64,000 nt of DNA from Streptomyces rhizoryzae (lineage in GTDB: Bacteria; Actinomycetota; Actinomycetes; Streptomycetales; Streptomycetaceae), in contig NZ_JALMUV010000041.1 in NCBI RefSeq assembly GCF_023155275.1, forward strand, positions 1-64,000, read 5' to 3'. The notes beneath the pieces were generated by a model. That model was not told the origin of the DNA. It searched no databases and worked only from the letters and a program-made list of their open reading frames with translations. How positions within the stretch are numbered: the stretch's first letter is position 1; every line of letters begins with the position of its first letter. A program made the translations under genes and the position numbers. Shown here piece after piece: positions 43,689 through 51,427 of the stretch.

Positions 43689-44393
43689 TCACCATTCGGC
43701 GAACGCGCCGTCGTCGTACCGCCGGACCGGGTTGCGCCAGGTGTGGCCGCCCGCCGCGTCCGCGGCCCGCACGGCCGCCTCGTCCACGTCCACCCCGAGC
43801 CCCGGGCGGTCGGTGCGCAGCAGCGCGCCGCGGTCGAAGAGGAACGGCGCGGGGTCGGCGACGTAGTCCAGGAGTTCGGCGCCGCGGTGGTGGTGCGGGC
43901 CCGGCGACTGCTCCTGGATGAGGAAGTTCGGGGTGGTGAAGACCACTTGGAGGCTGGCGGCCAGCGCGACCGGACCGAGCGGGCAGTGTGGGGCGAGCAG
44001 GGCGCCGTAGGTCTCCGCCAGCGCGGCGATCCGGCGCAGCTCGGAGATGCCGCCGGCGTGTGAGACGTCGGGCTGCACCACCGCGACGCCGGCGCGCAGC
44101 GGAGCCGGGAACTCACGGCGGGTGCTGAGGCATTCACCCAATGCGAGGGGAATGGTGGACGCGGCGACGAGAAGGGGGAGGGCGTGGGGCGTGCTCGGGA
44201 GCACCGGCTCCTCGGCGAACAGCGGCGCACAGTCCGCCAGCAGCGGCACGGCCGCCCGGACGGGCTCGGCCCGCCCCTCGACCACCGGCTCGCCCCAGCC
44301 CACCACGCCCTCGTCGGTCTCCACACGGACGAACAGCCGGCGGGGCGGGGCGAGGAAGGTCTCGATCCGGCTGATCTTCGTCGAGGGCGTCAT
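43689..44393 (-). pseudogene. Internally deleted galactonate dehydratase-like gene
   Basis: The product resembles D-galactonate dehydratases (enolase superfamily), but only 234 residues remain where about 380 are usual. The N-terminal MTPSTKISRIETFLAPPRR to VRAAV (residues 1-49) joins directly to PLLADCAPLFAEEPVLP. About 150 residues of capping domain and barrel are missing, including the metal-binding Asp and catalytic His of the central barrel. Glu61/62, Glu87 and His136 remain. The reading frame is intact, so a protein may be made, but it should lack dehydratase activity. A GntR gene of the type that controls such pathways lies upstream, separated by a dispersed repeat. Confidence 0.75.
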
Positions 44394-44460
44394 GGCGCGG
44401 GGACCGTCCTTCCGGAGAGGGGTGTCCACCCCTCCGTCTACCCGCCCCGGGCCTGTTCCG

Positions 44461-44509
44461 CGCGCCGGACGGCAGACGCGACTTTGCGGGCACCCCCTGG
44501 CTAGGGGTG
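44461..44509. repeat. Second copy of dispersed repeat plus hairpin
   Basis: Read on the minus strand, 34 of 40 bases match the element at 20551-20590 (AGGGGGTG..CGCAAAGTC.CGTCTGCCGTCCGGCGC). Its end forms a hairpin, GCACCCC-CTGGCTA-GGGGTGC, whose loop holds the TAG stop of the GntR gene, as a similar copy does for the response regulator. Confidence 0.65.
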
Positions 44510-45205
44510 CTCGCGCGCCGACTTGTCCAGCAGCTCCAGCATCGCCATGTACGCCCCGTCCAGATCCCGGTCCCGTACGGCCTCGGCCACCGCCGCGTGG
44601 ATCGCGTGCGGATGCTCGAAGGCGCCGCCCGAGGCGTACACCTCGCGGCCGCGCTGGATGATCACCGGCACGATCACCCGGTGCATCTGCGCGTAGAAGC
44701 GGTTGTTGGAGGCGAGCAGCACCGCGGTGTGGAAGGAGGCGTCGGCGCGGATGAGCAGCACCGGGTCGTCCTCGGTGGCGGACATCGCGCCGAGCGCGGC
44801 GCCGATCGCTTCGAGGTCGTCGTCGGTGCGGCGCTCCGCGGCCAGCGCGGCCGCCGCCGGTTCGATGGAGCGCCGGAGTTCGAGCACATCGGCGTAGAAG
44901 TCGGAGGAGGCGCCGGCCGCCAGCTTCCAGCGCAGCACGTCGGAGTCGAGGAGGTTCCAGTCCTCGCGGGGCCGGACGTAGGTGCCGTGGTTCTGCCGGG
45001 TGGCGAGCAGGCCCTTGGTGGTGAGGACCTTCACGGCCTCGCGCAGCACGGTCTGGCTGACGTCGAGTTCCGCCATCAGCTCCGGCATGCCCAGCACGTC
45101 GCCCTCGCCGTAGCGGCCCTCGAAGATCCGCTTGGCGAGCACCTCGACGGCCGCGCCGTACGGTCCGCCGCCCGCGTGCGAGGCGGGGTTCCCCAACTGC
45201 CCCAT
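44501..45205 (-). CDS. GntR-family (FadR-type) regulator
   Basis: Regulator of 234 residues with an N-terminal GntR winged helix (AKRIFEGRYGEGDVLGMPELMAELDVSQTVLREAVKVLTTKGL) and a C-terminal FCD ligand domain with metal-binding histidines (FHTAV, HPHAIHAAV). The ATG at 45205 has GGGAG at good spacing; a GTG at 45217 is an alternative. FCD regulators of this type often control sugar-acid pathways, which fits the adjacent galactonate-dehydratase remnant. The stop codon lies in a hairpin of the dispersed repeat. Confidence 0.9.
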   Translation of the reverse strand: MGQLGNPASHAGGGPYGAAVEVLAKRIFEGRYGEGDVLGMPELMAELDVSQTVLREAVKVLTTKGLLATRQNHGTYVRPREDWNLLDSDVLRWKLAAGASSDFYADVLELRRSIEPAAAALAAERRTDDDLEAIGAALGAMSATEDDPVLLIRADASFHTAVLLASNNRFYAQMHRVIVPVIIQRGREVYASGGAFEHPHAIHAAVAEAVRDRDLDGAYMAMLELLDKSAREHP

Positions 45206-45260
45206 GGTCGCTCCCACTTGCCCGTATCCCGGCTCCGGCCCGGCCGCGGGGCCCGGAGGC

Positions 45261-45288
45261 GGCCGGACCGCCTCGGTGCGGTCCGGCC
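45261..45288 (-). terminator. Hairpin downstream of DUF4383 gene
   Basis: GGCCGGACCGC and GCGGTCCGGCC enclose a 6-nt loop, 87 bases after the DUF4383 stop on the minus strand. Confidence 0.7.
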
Positions 45289-45374
45289 CGCCGGGTGCGC
45301 CGCCCGGCCCCCCGGGTCACGTCCGGGCCGCCGCCGGGCCCGGCCTCATGCCCCGGCCGCCGCCGGGCCCCGCC

Positions 45375-46178
45375 TCACAGCTCCTCGGGGCTGCCGGCCG
45401 GCGGCGACGCACCGGGCCGCGGGCCGGCGCCCGGCACGCCTTCCTTACCGGCCCGCTCCGCACCGGGCGCGCCGGTGGTCTCGGCGTGCGCCCCTGCATA
45501 GTGGTGCGGGCCGGTGTGGCTGGTGCCGGGGCCGAGCGAGCCGAGCCCGCCGTGCCAGGCGCCCTGCATCTTCGCCCGGGCCGACTGCCGCCCGGCGGTC
45601 ATCCCGGACACCGGGTGCAGCTCCCCGCTGTCGAACCGCGCGGCCTCCTCCGGGTGCCGCGTCCGCCAGTACGGGTTGTCGTGCGGCAGCCCGCCGCTGA
45701 CCCGCCCGTACATCCCGAAGACCAGCAGCAGCAGCCCCACCACGAAGCTGAACAGCACGTTCTGGATCTTGAAGGCGAGGAAGTTGGCGTCGGTCTGGAG
45801 CAGCCCCAGGTTCACGAACCCGCTGAGCAGGAAGAGTCCGCCGAGCACGATGTTGAGGGTGGAGGCGAAGTTACCGCCGAGCACCATCCCGGCGAAGAGC
45901 AGCGCGCCGACGACGATCGAGATCACGCTCAGCGAACCGTTGGTGTTCAGCCCGGCCACCGTCGCGCCGCCGGTGTCGAAGAAGCCGATGTTGTCGGTCA
46001 GCCCGAGGATGCCGAAGGCGACCAGCACCAGCCCCATCAGCCCGGCCCCGATGCGGTAGACCCGGCTCAGCCGGTGGTCGACGGGCAGGTGCTCGTTGAT
46101 CTGGGTGCGGCGCCGCTTGGCCTTGCGGAGGGGGTTGGCGGGCTTGTGCAGGACGTGGCCAGTCGCACCGGTTGCCAT
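45375..46178 (-). CDS. DUF4383 membrane protein
   Basis: Membrane protein of 267 residues, function unknown. Four hydrophobic helices at about residues 42-150 form the DUF4383 region (RVYRIGAGLMGLVLVAFGILGL, SIVVGALLFAGMVLGG, NIVLGGLFLLSGFVNLGLL, VLFSFVVGLLLLVFGMYGRV). A hydrophilic tail of ~110 residues, Gly/Ala/Pro-rich with several His, follows. The basic N-terminus should be cytoplasmic. The ATG has an AAGGAGG site. It appears monocistronic and ends at a strong hairpin. Confidence 0.85.
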   Translation of the reverse strand: MATGATGHVLHKPANPLRKAKRRRTQINEHLPVDHRLSRVYRIGAGLMGLVLVAFGILGLTDNIGFFDTGGATVAGLNTNGSLSVISIVVGALLFAGMVLGGNFASTLNIVLGGLFLLSGFVNLGLLQTDANFLAFKIQNVLFSFVVGLLLLVFGMYGRVSGGLPHDNPYWRTRHPEEAARFDSGELHPVSGMTAGRQSARAKMQGAWHGGLGSLGPGTSHTGPHHYAGAHAETTGAPGAERAGKEGVPGAGPRPGASPPAGSPEEL

Positions 46179-46301
46179 CTTCGGCCTCCTTCGCGCAGAG
46201 GAGCCGCCGGGGGCGTACGCGCTCCGTACTCGCTCCAGACTCCAGCATCCGACAGGGCGCCGGTTCGTGCCATCGCGGGCGGAAGGGCGGGCTCCGGCCC
46301 C

Positions 46302-47723
46302 TCAGCCTCCGCCCGCCGCCGGGCCCGCGCCGCCGCGTTCGTCGCGGATCTCCTGGACGACCCGGGCCGCGGTCTCCCGGACCGCTTCCGTCTCGGTCAG
46401 GAAGTGCCACCAGTCCGGGTGCCGCCCCGCCAGCCCGGCGACCGCGCGGTCCAGCCGCGCCACCGCCTCGTCCAGCGGCCCGGCATGTCGCGGATCCGGC
46501 GTGCTGCGGCCGGCCATCGCCAGCCGCTGGGCGTCCCGGACCGCGAAGCGGGTGCGTTCGACCTCCTGCTGCCGGTCCGCCGCCACCGCGTCCAGCCGGC
46601 GCAGCCGGTCGCCGGCCGCCGACACCGCCTCGTCGGTGGTGTTGAGCAGCGCCCGTACGGTGGCCAGCTTGGCGGTGGCGTCCGCCCAGCGCTGCTCGGC
46701 CCGCGCCTGTCCGGCCTCCTGGAGCGCCCCGCGGGCCTGCTCCACCGACGCGGCCGCCCGCTCCGGCACGTGCTGGAGGTCCTGCCAGCAGGCCGCGCTG
46801 TACCGCCGGCGCAGCTCGCTGAGGACCGGGGCGACCTGCTGGGCGCGGGTGGTGATCGCCTCCGCGCGGGTGCGCAGTGACACCAGCCGCTTGTCGATCT
46901 CCGCCGCGGTCTGCGGCAGCCGCTCGGCCTCCGACCGGATCGCCCCGGCCTGCCGCTGCACCTCCTCCGCCCGCCGGAGGGTGGCCGGTACGCCGTGCTG
47001 CCCGGCGCCCTCGTTGAGTTTGGTCAGCTCCGGGCCGAGCGCTGCCAGCCGAGCCGCGAGGTCATCGGCTCGCAGGCCCTGGCCCCGGACGGCGTCCAGC
47101 GCGTTGCTGGCCCCGAGCAGCGCCTGCCGGGCCCGCTCCACGGCCGGGGCGACCCGGGCCAGCTGCGTCTCGGCGTTGTCGAGCAGCGGCGCCAGGCTCT
47201 GCGCGAACCAGTCCAGCTCCCCGCGGACCCGCTCCAGCTCCTCCCGGGCCCGGGTCAGATCGGCCCGCGCCCGCGCCAGCGCCGCGCCGTCGATCTCGTC
47301 CCGGTCCAGGTCGTGGGAGTCGACGGCGGTGATGTACCCCTGGCTGACCCGGTCGATCCGCTGCCCGAAGCTCTCGTACTCCACCGCGGCCTGCCGCGCC
47401 CGCGCGGAGTCGTCCACGGCGGTGATCGTCTCCACCGAGATCCGCAGGTCCCGGTGGGCGGTGTCCAGGTCGTAGAAGGCCGCGGCGGCGGCGTCCTTGG
47501 CGGCCTGCGCCTCGGCCCGCTGGCTCTCCGCGCGCCCGCCGAACCACCGGCGGGTCCCGCCCCCGGTGAACGCCATCGGCGCCACCGCCGCCAGCAGCGG
47601 CAACGGCAGCAGGGCCAGACCCAGGACCTCACCGGCCGCCCGGCGGACCCCGCCCCGGCGGCCGCGACGGCGGTCCCGCCGCCCGGACGGCCGCGGCTGC
47701 GGCTGCGTGTGTGTCGCCGTCAC
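46302..47723 (-). CDS. Coiled-coil membrane-anchored protein of unknown function
   Basis: Protein of 473 residues, not assigned to a family. A basic, Arg-rich N-terminus (about residues 10-30) precedes one hydrophobic segment (LGLALLPLPLLAAVAPMAF). A long Ala/Arg/Glu-rich helical region, about residues 65-440, has strong heptad character and probably forms coiled coils. There are no catalytic motifs. The GTG at 47723 has GGGAGAGGG. The architecture suggests a membrane-tethered scaffold or septum-type protein, but this is a guess. Divergent from tRNA-Val. Confidence 0.7.
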   Translation of the reverse strand: MTATHTQPQPRPSGRRDRRRGRRGGVRRAAGEVLGLALLPLPLLAAVAPMAFTGGGTRRWFGGRAESQRAEAQAAKDAAAAAFYDLDTAHRDLRISVETITAVDDSARARQAAVEYESFGQRIDRVSQGYITAVDSHDLDRDEIDGAALARARADLTRAREELERVRGELDWFAQSLAPLLDNAETQLARVAPAVERARQALLGASNALDAVRGQGLRADDLAARLAALGPELTKLNEGAGQHGVPATLRRAEEVQRQAGAIRSEAERLPQTAAEIDKRLVSLRTRAEAITTRAQQVAPVLSELRRRYSAACWQDLQHVPERAAASVEQARGALQEAGQARAEQRWADATAKLATVRALLNTTDEAVSAAGDRLRRLDAVAADRQQEVERTRFAVRDAQRLAMAGRSTPDPRHAGPLDEAVARLDRAVAGLAGRHPDWWHFLTETEAVRETAARVVQEIRDERGGAGPAAGGG

Positions 47724-47930
47724 ATCCCTCTCCCGATCGGATCGCCCCAGGGCAGGCTGACATTCTCCCACCCGTCCAAACGAACATCCCGACCGGTAAG
47801 TTCACGCCCCGCCCACCCGGTCGCCTCCGCCCGCCACGTCCCCTTTCCGCCCCCGCCCGCCCCCGTCCGCCCCTCGGCCACGGGTTTGCAGTCCCGGCCC
47901 CAGGGCAAGGTAGTCTGTCGGCTCGGCCCA

Positions 47931-48002
47931 GGGCGCATAGCTCAGCGGTAGAGCGCTGCTCTTACAAAGCAGATGTCGGCGGTTCAAATCCGTCTGTGCC
48001 CA
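47931..48002 (+). tRNA. tRNA-Val (UAC)
   Basis: All cloverleaf parts are present: acceptor GGGCGCA/TGTGCCC with one G-U pair, D-arm GCTC/GAGC, anticodon stem CTGCT/AGCAG with loop CTTACAA (anticodon TAC at 47963-47965), and T-arm GGCGG-TTCAAAT-CCGTC. The discriminator base is A, and CCA is not encoded. A terminator follows 22 bases later. Confidence 0.97.
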
Positions 48003-48024
48003 CGTACGCGACCGTGAGGTCGGC

Positions 48025-48057
48025 GGCCCCTTGCTTATCCGAGCAGGGGGCCGTTTT
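48025..48057 (+). terminator. Terminator of tRNA-Val
   Basis: GGCCCCTTGC pairs with GCAGGGGGCC (one G-U) across an 8-nt loop, followed by GTTTTCG. Confidence 0.85.
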
Positions 48058-48069
48058 CGTGATCGAAGA

Positions 48070-48474
48070 CTACGGGGACCGCCTGCCCGAAGGGCTGTGC
48101 GGGCCGCCGAATCGTGGCAGAGCGAGGACGCGCGGCAGCTCACCGGCGCGGGCCGTCTGGTTGCCCGCCACGACCACGCGGACGCCTGCTCCCCGCAGCG
48201 CCGCGAGAGCCGGCCGCACATCGGGGTAGAGATCCGACTCCTCCAGCAGCTCCCCGTGGCCGGCCCGCTCCATCGCGGCGCGCTCGGCCTCGATGTCGAT
48301 GCCCGGCCGAACGAGCCGCAGAGCGTCCGCGTTGTCCCGGCCTTGCGCAACCACCGCACCGACCAGAGCCGACAGCGTGTGCCGGTTGACGCCGAGCCAG
48401 TCGGCCCACGCGCCCCACCCGCGGTCGTCGCTGATGAGGGTTTCGCCGACGTCGAATGCCACTGCACGGATCAT
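48070..48474 (-). pseudogene. C-terminally truncated HAD-family hydrolase
   Basis: The 134-residue frame begins like a full HAD hydrolase (AVAFDVGETLISDD, then WLGVNRHTLSALVGAVVAQGRD and VRVVVAGNQTARAG) and then runs into a short unrelated end. The last third, with the catalytic Lys and motif IV acids, is missing; about 210-220 residues are usual. There is no room for it before the tRNA. The start looks functional, with TAGGCT exactly 6 nt before the ATG, as in other leaderless genes here. It is probably a decayed gene cut at the tRNA-Val locus, though a short protein could still be made. Confidence 0.7.
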
Positions 48475-48618
48475 GCGGTCAGCCTACGGTGGGGCTTCCC
48501 CCGGCCATTGGCGGTGCTCGGGCGTGCGTTCCGTCCCATGGCGGCCACGTGTGGCCCTGAGGCGGCTCCCGATCGGGGGCCTTTGGTGTTTGCGCGGGGA
48601 TGTGTATCGTAGGTACTG

Positions 48619-48634
48619 ACTTGAAGTTTCAAGT
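48619..48634. promoter_or_regulatory. Palindromic operator before doxX-VOC operon
   Basis: The palindrome ACTTGAA-GT-TTCAAGT has 7-bp arms and lies about 90 bases before the DoxX start in a locally AT-rich segment. It resembles MarR- or HxlR-type sites. A related ACTTGCAAGT lies before the other DoxX gene. Confidence 0.6.
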
Positions 48635-48722
48635 AAATTCTCTGGGCGTAATTACCGCGGGTGCGGTCGGGTCGCGGTGGGCCGGGCCGGTGTGCGGTGG
48701 GCGCCGGGAAAGAGCACGGATC

Positions 48723-49274
48723 ATGACTACGTCCCGCACGTCCGGGGCCGGCCGCACCGGTGGTGCGGTGCGGTACGCCCCCGGTCTTCGAGGTGTGGAC
48801 GCCGGGCTGCTCCTGCTGCGGCTGGTCGTCGGGCTGACCATGGCGGCGCACGGTGTCCAGAAGCTGTTCGGCTGGTTCGGCGGGCCCGGGCTGGGGCCCA
48901 CCGGGCAGTACTTCGCGGCGAACGGCTATCCGGCCGGCCGGCCGATGGCGCTGCTCGCCGGTCTGACCGAGACGGTCGGCGGGCTCGGACTGGCCCTCGG
49001 GCTGCTGACGCCGCTCGCCGCCGCGGGCGTGATCGGCGTGATGGTCAACGCGCTGGGGCTGCGCTGGGGCGGCGGTTTCTTCGCGCCGCAGGGCGTGGAG
49101 TACGAGGTGGTGCTGCTCGCCGCGGCCGGTGCGCTGGCGCTGACCGGGCCCGGGCGCTGGTCCCTCGACCGCTTCCTGCCGGGGCTGCGCGCCCACCGGC
49201 TCGTCCACGGGGTGGCGGCGGTGGTGCTGGGGGTGGCGGCGGGGCTGGTGGTGCTTCTGGTGCTGCGCCGCTGA
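48723..49274 (+). CDS. DoxX-family membrane protein
   Basis: Membrane protein of 183 residues with four hydrophobic helices, of the DoxX/SURF4-like family. Typical features are LLLLRLVVGLTMAAHGVQKLFGWFGG and the central GLTETVGGLGLALGLLTPLAA. DoxX proteins are tied to redox and thiol stress in actinobacteria. The ATG at 48723 begins the hydrophilic N-terminal tail. The upstream frame contains the operator and is not coding. It is co-transcribed with a VOC-family gene 70 bases downstream. Confidence 0.88.
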   Translation: MTTSRTSGAGRTGGAVRYAPGLRGVDAGLLLLRLVVGLTMAAHGVQKLFGWFGGPGLGPTGQYFAANGYPAGRPMALLAGLTETVGGLGLALGLLTPLAAAGVIGVMVNALGLRWGGGFFAPQGVEYEVVLLAAAGALALTGPGRWSLDRFLPGLRAHRLVHGVAAVVLGVAAGLVVLLVLRR

Positions 49275-49344
49275 AGGAGCGTTCCGTCCGGGAGCCGGGC
49301 GGGGAACGAGACGGGGAACGAGAAGAAGGAAGAACGGAGGGTTG

Positions 49345-49845
49345 ATGTCCGTACGGCGGCTCAATCACGCGGTGCTGTACATCCGGGAGGTGGCCCGGTC
49401 GGTGGCGTTCTACACCGAGGTGCTGGGGTTCACGGTCGATGTCGAGATCCCGGGGCGGGCGGCGTTCCTCAGCGCGCCCGGGTCGCACAACGACCACGAT
49501 CTGGGGCTGTTCGCGGTGGGCGCGGGCGCGCCCGGGCCGGAGCGCGGCCGGATCGGGCTGTACCACCTGGCCTGGGAGGTCGGCTCGCTGGGCGATCTGG
49601 CGGCGGTGGAGGCGCGGCTGCGGGAGCGGGACGCGCTGGTGGGCGCCACCGACCACCTGGTCTCGAAGTCGGTCTACGCCCGGGACCCGGACGGGAACGA
49701 GTTCGAGGTGATGTGGCGGGTGCCGCGCGAGGACTGGCCGGGGCCGGACGTGGCGGACCGGCTCCGGCCGCTCGACCTGCCGGCGGCGCTGGAGCGCTGG
49801 GGCCCGGACCTGCTGACGGGCGCGGCGGCCGGCTCGGCCACCTGA
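49345..49845 (+). CDS. VOC-family dioxygenase/glyoxalase-like protein
   Basis: Vicinal-oxygen-chelate fold protein of 166 residues. Two beta-alpha-beta-beta-beta modules supply metal ligands: His8 in RLNHAVLYI, His in LYHLAWEV, and Glu in NEFEVMW. It resembles extradiol dioxygenase/glyoxalase-type detoxification proteins, but the substrate is unknown. The ATG at 49345 has GGAGG just upstream. It forms an operon with DoxX, a pairing consistent with an oxidative or quinone stress response. Confidence 0.88.
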   Translation: MSVRRLNHAVLYIREVARSVAFYTEVLGFTVDVEIPGRAAFLSAPGSHNDHDLGLFAVGAGAPGPERGRIGLYHLAWEVGSLGDLAAVEARLRERDALVGATDHLVSKSVYARDPDGNEFEVMWRVPREDWPGPDVADRLRPLDLPAALERWGPDLLTGAAAGSAT

Positions 49846-49859
49846 GGCGGGGAAGCGGG

Positions 49860-49899
49860 GGAGGGCGGGCGTGGTCGCCGAGGACCGCGCCCGCCCTCC
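49860..49899. terminator. Bidirectional terminator
   Basis: GGAGGGCGGGCGTGGTC pairs with GACCGCGCCCGCCCTCC (one G-T) across a 6-nt loop, between the VOC and metal-transporter genes. Confidence 0.85.
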
Positions 49900-49934
49900 G
49901 GCCCGGCCGCGGGGCGGTGGAACGGGCCCGGGCG

Positions 49935-51110
49935 TCAGGGGCCGGTCGGGGGGACGGGGTCGCCGGCGGCCGGGCGGGTCCGGGCGGCCCAGCGCTTCTC
50001 CACGCCGCCCAGGCGCCAGTACGCCAGCGCCGCCGCCCACACCACGACGAACAGGCCGACGATGACGAAGCCCGCGTTGTCGAGGTCGAGGGAGGAGATG
50101 CCCTCGGTCACCGGGTCGGTGAGGCCGAGCTTGTCGTGCAGCACGGTCACCAGCTCGATGGTGCCGATGAAGAACGCGACGGCGATCGACAGGCCGGTGA
50201 TGGTGAGGTTGTAGTAGACCTTGCGCACCGGGTTGGAGAACGCCCACTGGTACGCGAAGTTCATGAACGTGCCGTCCAGGGTGTCGAACAGGCTCATCCC
50301 GGCGGCGAACAGCAGCGGCAGGCACAGGATCGCGTACCAGGGCAGGCCCGCCGCGGCGCCGCTGCCCGCCATCACCATCAGCGTCACCTCGGTCGCGGTG
50401 TCGAAGCCCAGGCCGAAGACGAACCCGAGCGGGAACATCTGGCCGGGGCGGCTTATGGACCGGGTGAACCGGCCCAGGAAGCGGTTCATGAAGCCGCGCG
50501 ACTCCAGCCGCTGCTCCAGTTCCGCCTCGTCGTACCGGCCGCCGCGCATCCCCCGGAAGACCCGCCAGATCCCGGCGAGCGCGACGAGGTTGAGGGCCGC
50601 GATGAGGTAGAGGAAGGTGCCCGAGACGGTGGTGCCGACGGTGCCCAGGACCTGGTGGGTGCGGGAGTCGTCGTTGAGCAGGGTGCCGGCGAGCCGGGTG
50701 CCGCCGGCCACCAGCGCGGCCAGTGCGAAGACCACGCTGGAGTGGCCGAGCGCGAACCAGAAGCCCACCGAGACCGGCCGTTTGCCGTCGGCCATCAGCT
50801 TGCGGGTGGTGTTGTCGATCGCCGCGATGTGGTCGGCGTCGAAGGCGTGCCGCATGCCCAGGGTGTACGCGGTGATGCCGAGGCCGGCGCCGTAGACCTG
50901 GCTGCCGACGGTGTAGTGGCCCGGCACGACCAGCAGGAACAGCACGCCGAAGGCGACGGCGTGCAGGGCGGCGATCACGGACATCAGGCCCGCGGTGCGG
51001 ACCGTATCGCGGCGTTGCCACCGGAACGACCCGGTGGAGCCGGGTATGCCGGGGAAGGGGGTGTTGCGGGGAGAAGGGGAATTGTCCGGGGTATCGGTGG
51101 ACAGGGCCAT
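49935..51110 (-). CDS. Cobalt/nickel transporter, HoxN/NixA (NiCoT) family
   Basis: High-affinity divalent metal permease of about 391 residues with eight or more membrane segments. The signature RHAFDADHIAAIDN in helix II is the metal-binding motif of NiCoT proteins, and LGHSSVVF and LGFDTATEV are further conserved segments. The ATG at 51110 is preferred; a GTG at 51131 would add seven residues. A cobalamin riboswitch lies directly upstream, so the physiological substrate is probably Co2+ for vitamin B12, taken up when cobalamin is scarce. Confidence 0.93.
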   Translation of the reverse strand: MALSTDTPDNSPSPRNTPFPGIPGSTGSFRWQRRDTVRTAGLMSVIAALHAVAFGVLFLLVVPGHYTVGSQVYGAGLGITAYTLGMRHAFDADHIAAIDNTTRKLMADGKRPVSVGFWFALGHSSVVFALAALVAGGTRLAGTLLNDDSRTHQVLGTVGTTVSGTFLYLIAALNLVALAGIWRVFRGMRGGRYDEAELEQRLESRGFMNRFLGRFTRSISRPGQMFPLGFVFGLGFDTATEVTLMVMAGSGAAAGLPWYAILCLPLLFAAGMSLFDTLDGTFMNFAYQWAFSNPVRKVYYNLTITGLSIAVAFFIGTIELVTVLHDKLGLTDPVTEGISSLDLDNAGFVIVGLFVVVWAAALAYWRLGGVEKRWAARTRPAAGDPVPPTGP

Positions 51111-51157
51111 CCGGCCATCACGCTCCAGCACCTCGTGGATGATTTCGTGAGATGCCG

Positions 51158-51345
51158 TGGCCGGTCTCCTGGCTTACGGGTGCACGCGTCCGCCCCGCCT
51201 TCCCGGCCGCAGGCTGCGGTCAGTGGCCTCCGCCCGCGCGGGCGCGCGGACGGAAGAGGGACGGAAACTCCCCGATCACAGTGGCGAGGGCCGCGCCGGC
51301 CTGGGACACGAGGTCCTGCACCGGTCTTCCCGAACACCACGGCCC
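51158..51345 (-). ncRNA. Cobalamin riboswitch (leader of cobalt transporter)
   Basis: Read on the minus strand, the leader contains GGGAAGACCGGTGCAGG at the 5-prime side, a central GCCACTG block and the B12 box AGCCAGGAGACCGGCC (51174-51159). These elements occur in the order known for the AdoCbl class. The B12 box ends 28-48 nt before the candidate start codons, so translational control by hiding the ribosome site is likely. Exact limits are approximate. Confidence 0.9.
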
Positions 51346-51427
51346 GGTCACTCTAGCGGGCACCGGCGAGAACGGGCCATGCCGCCGTCCGGGACCGGGG
51401 GCGGCGGCCCGGCCGGGCGGCGCCGGG

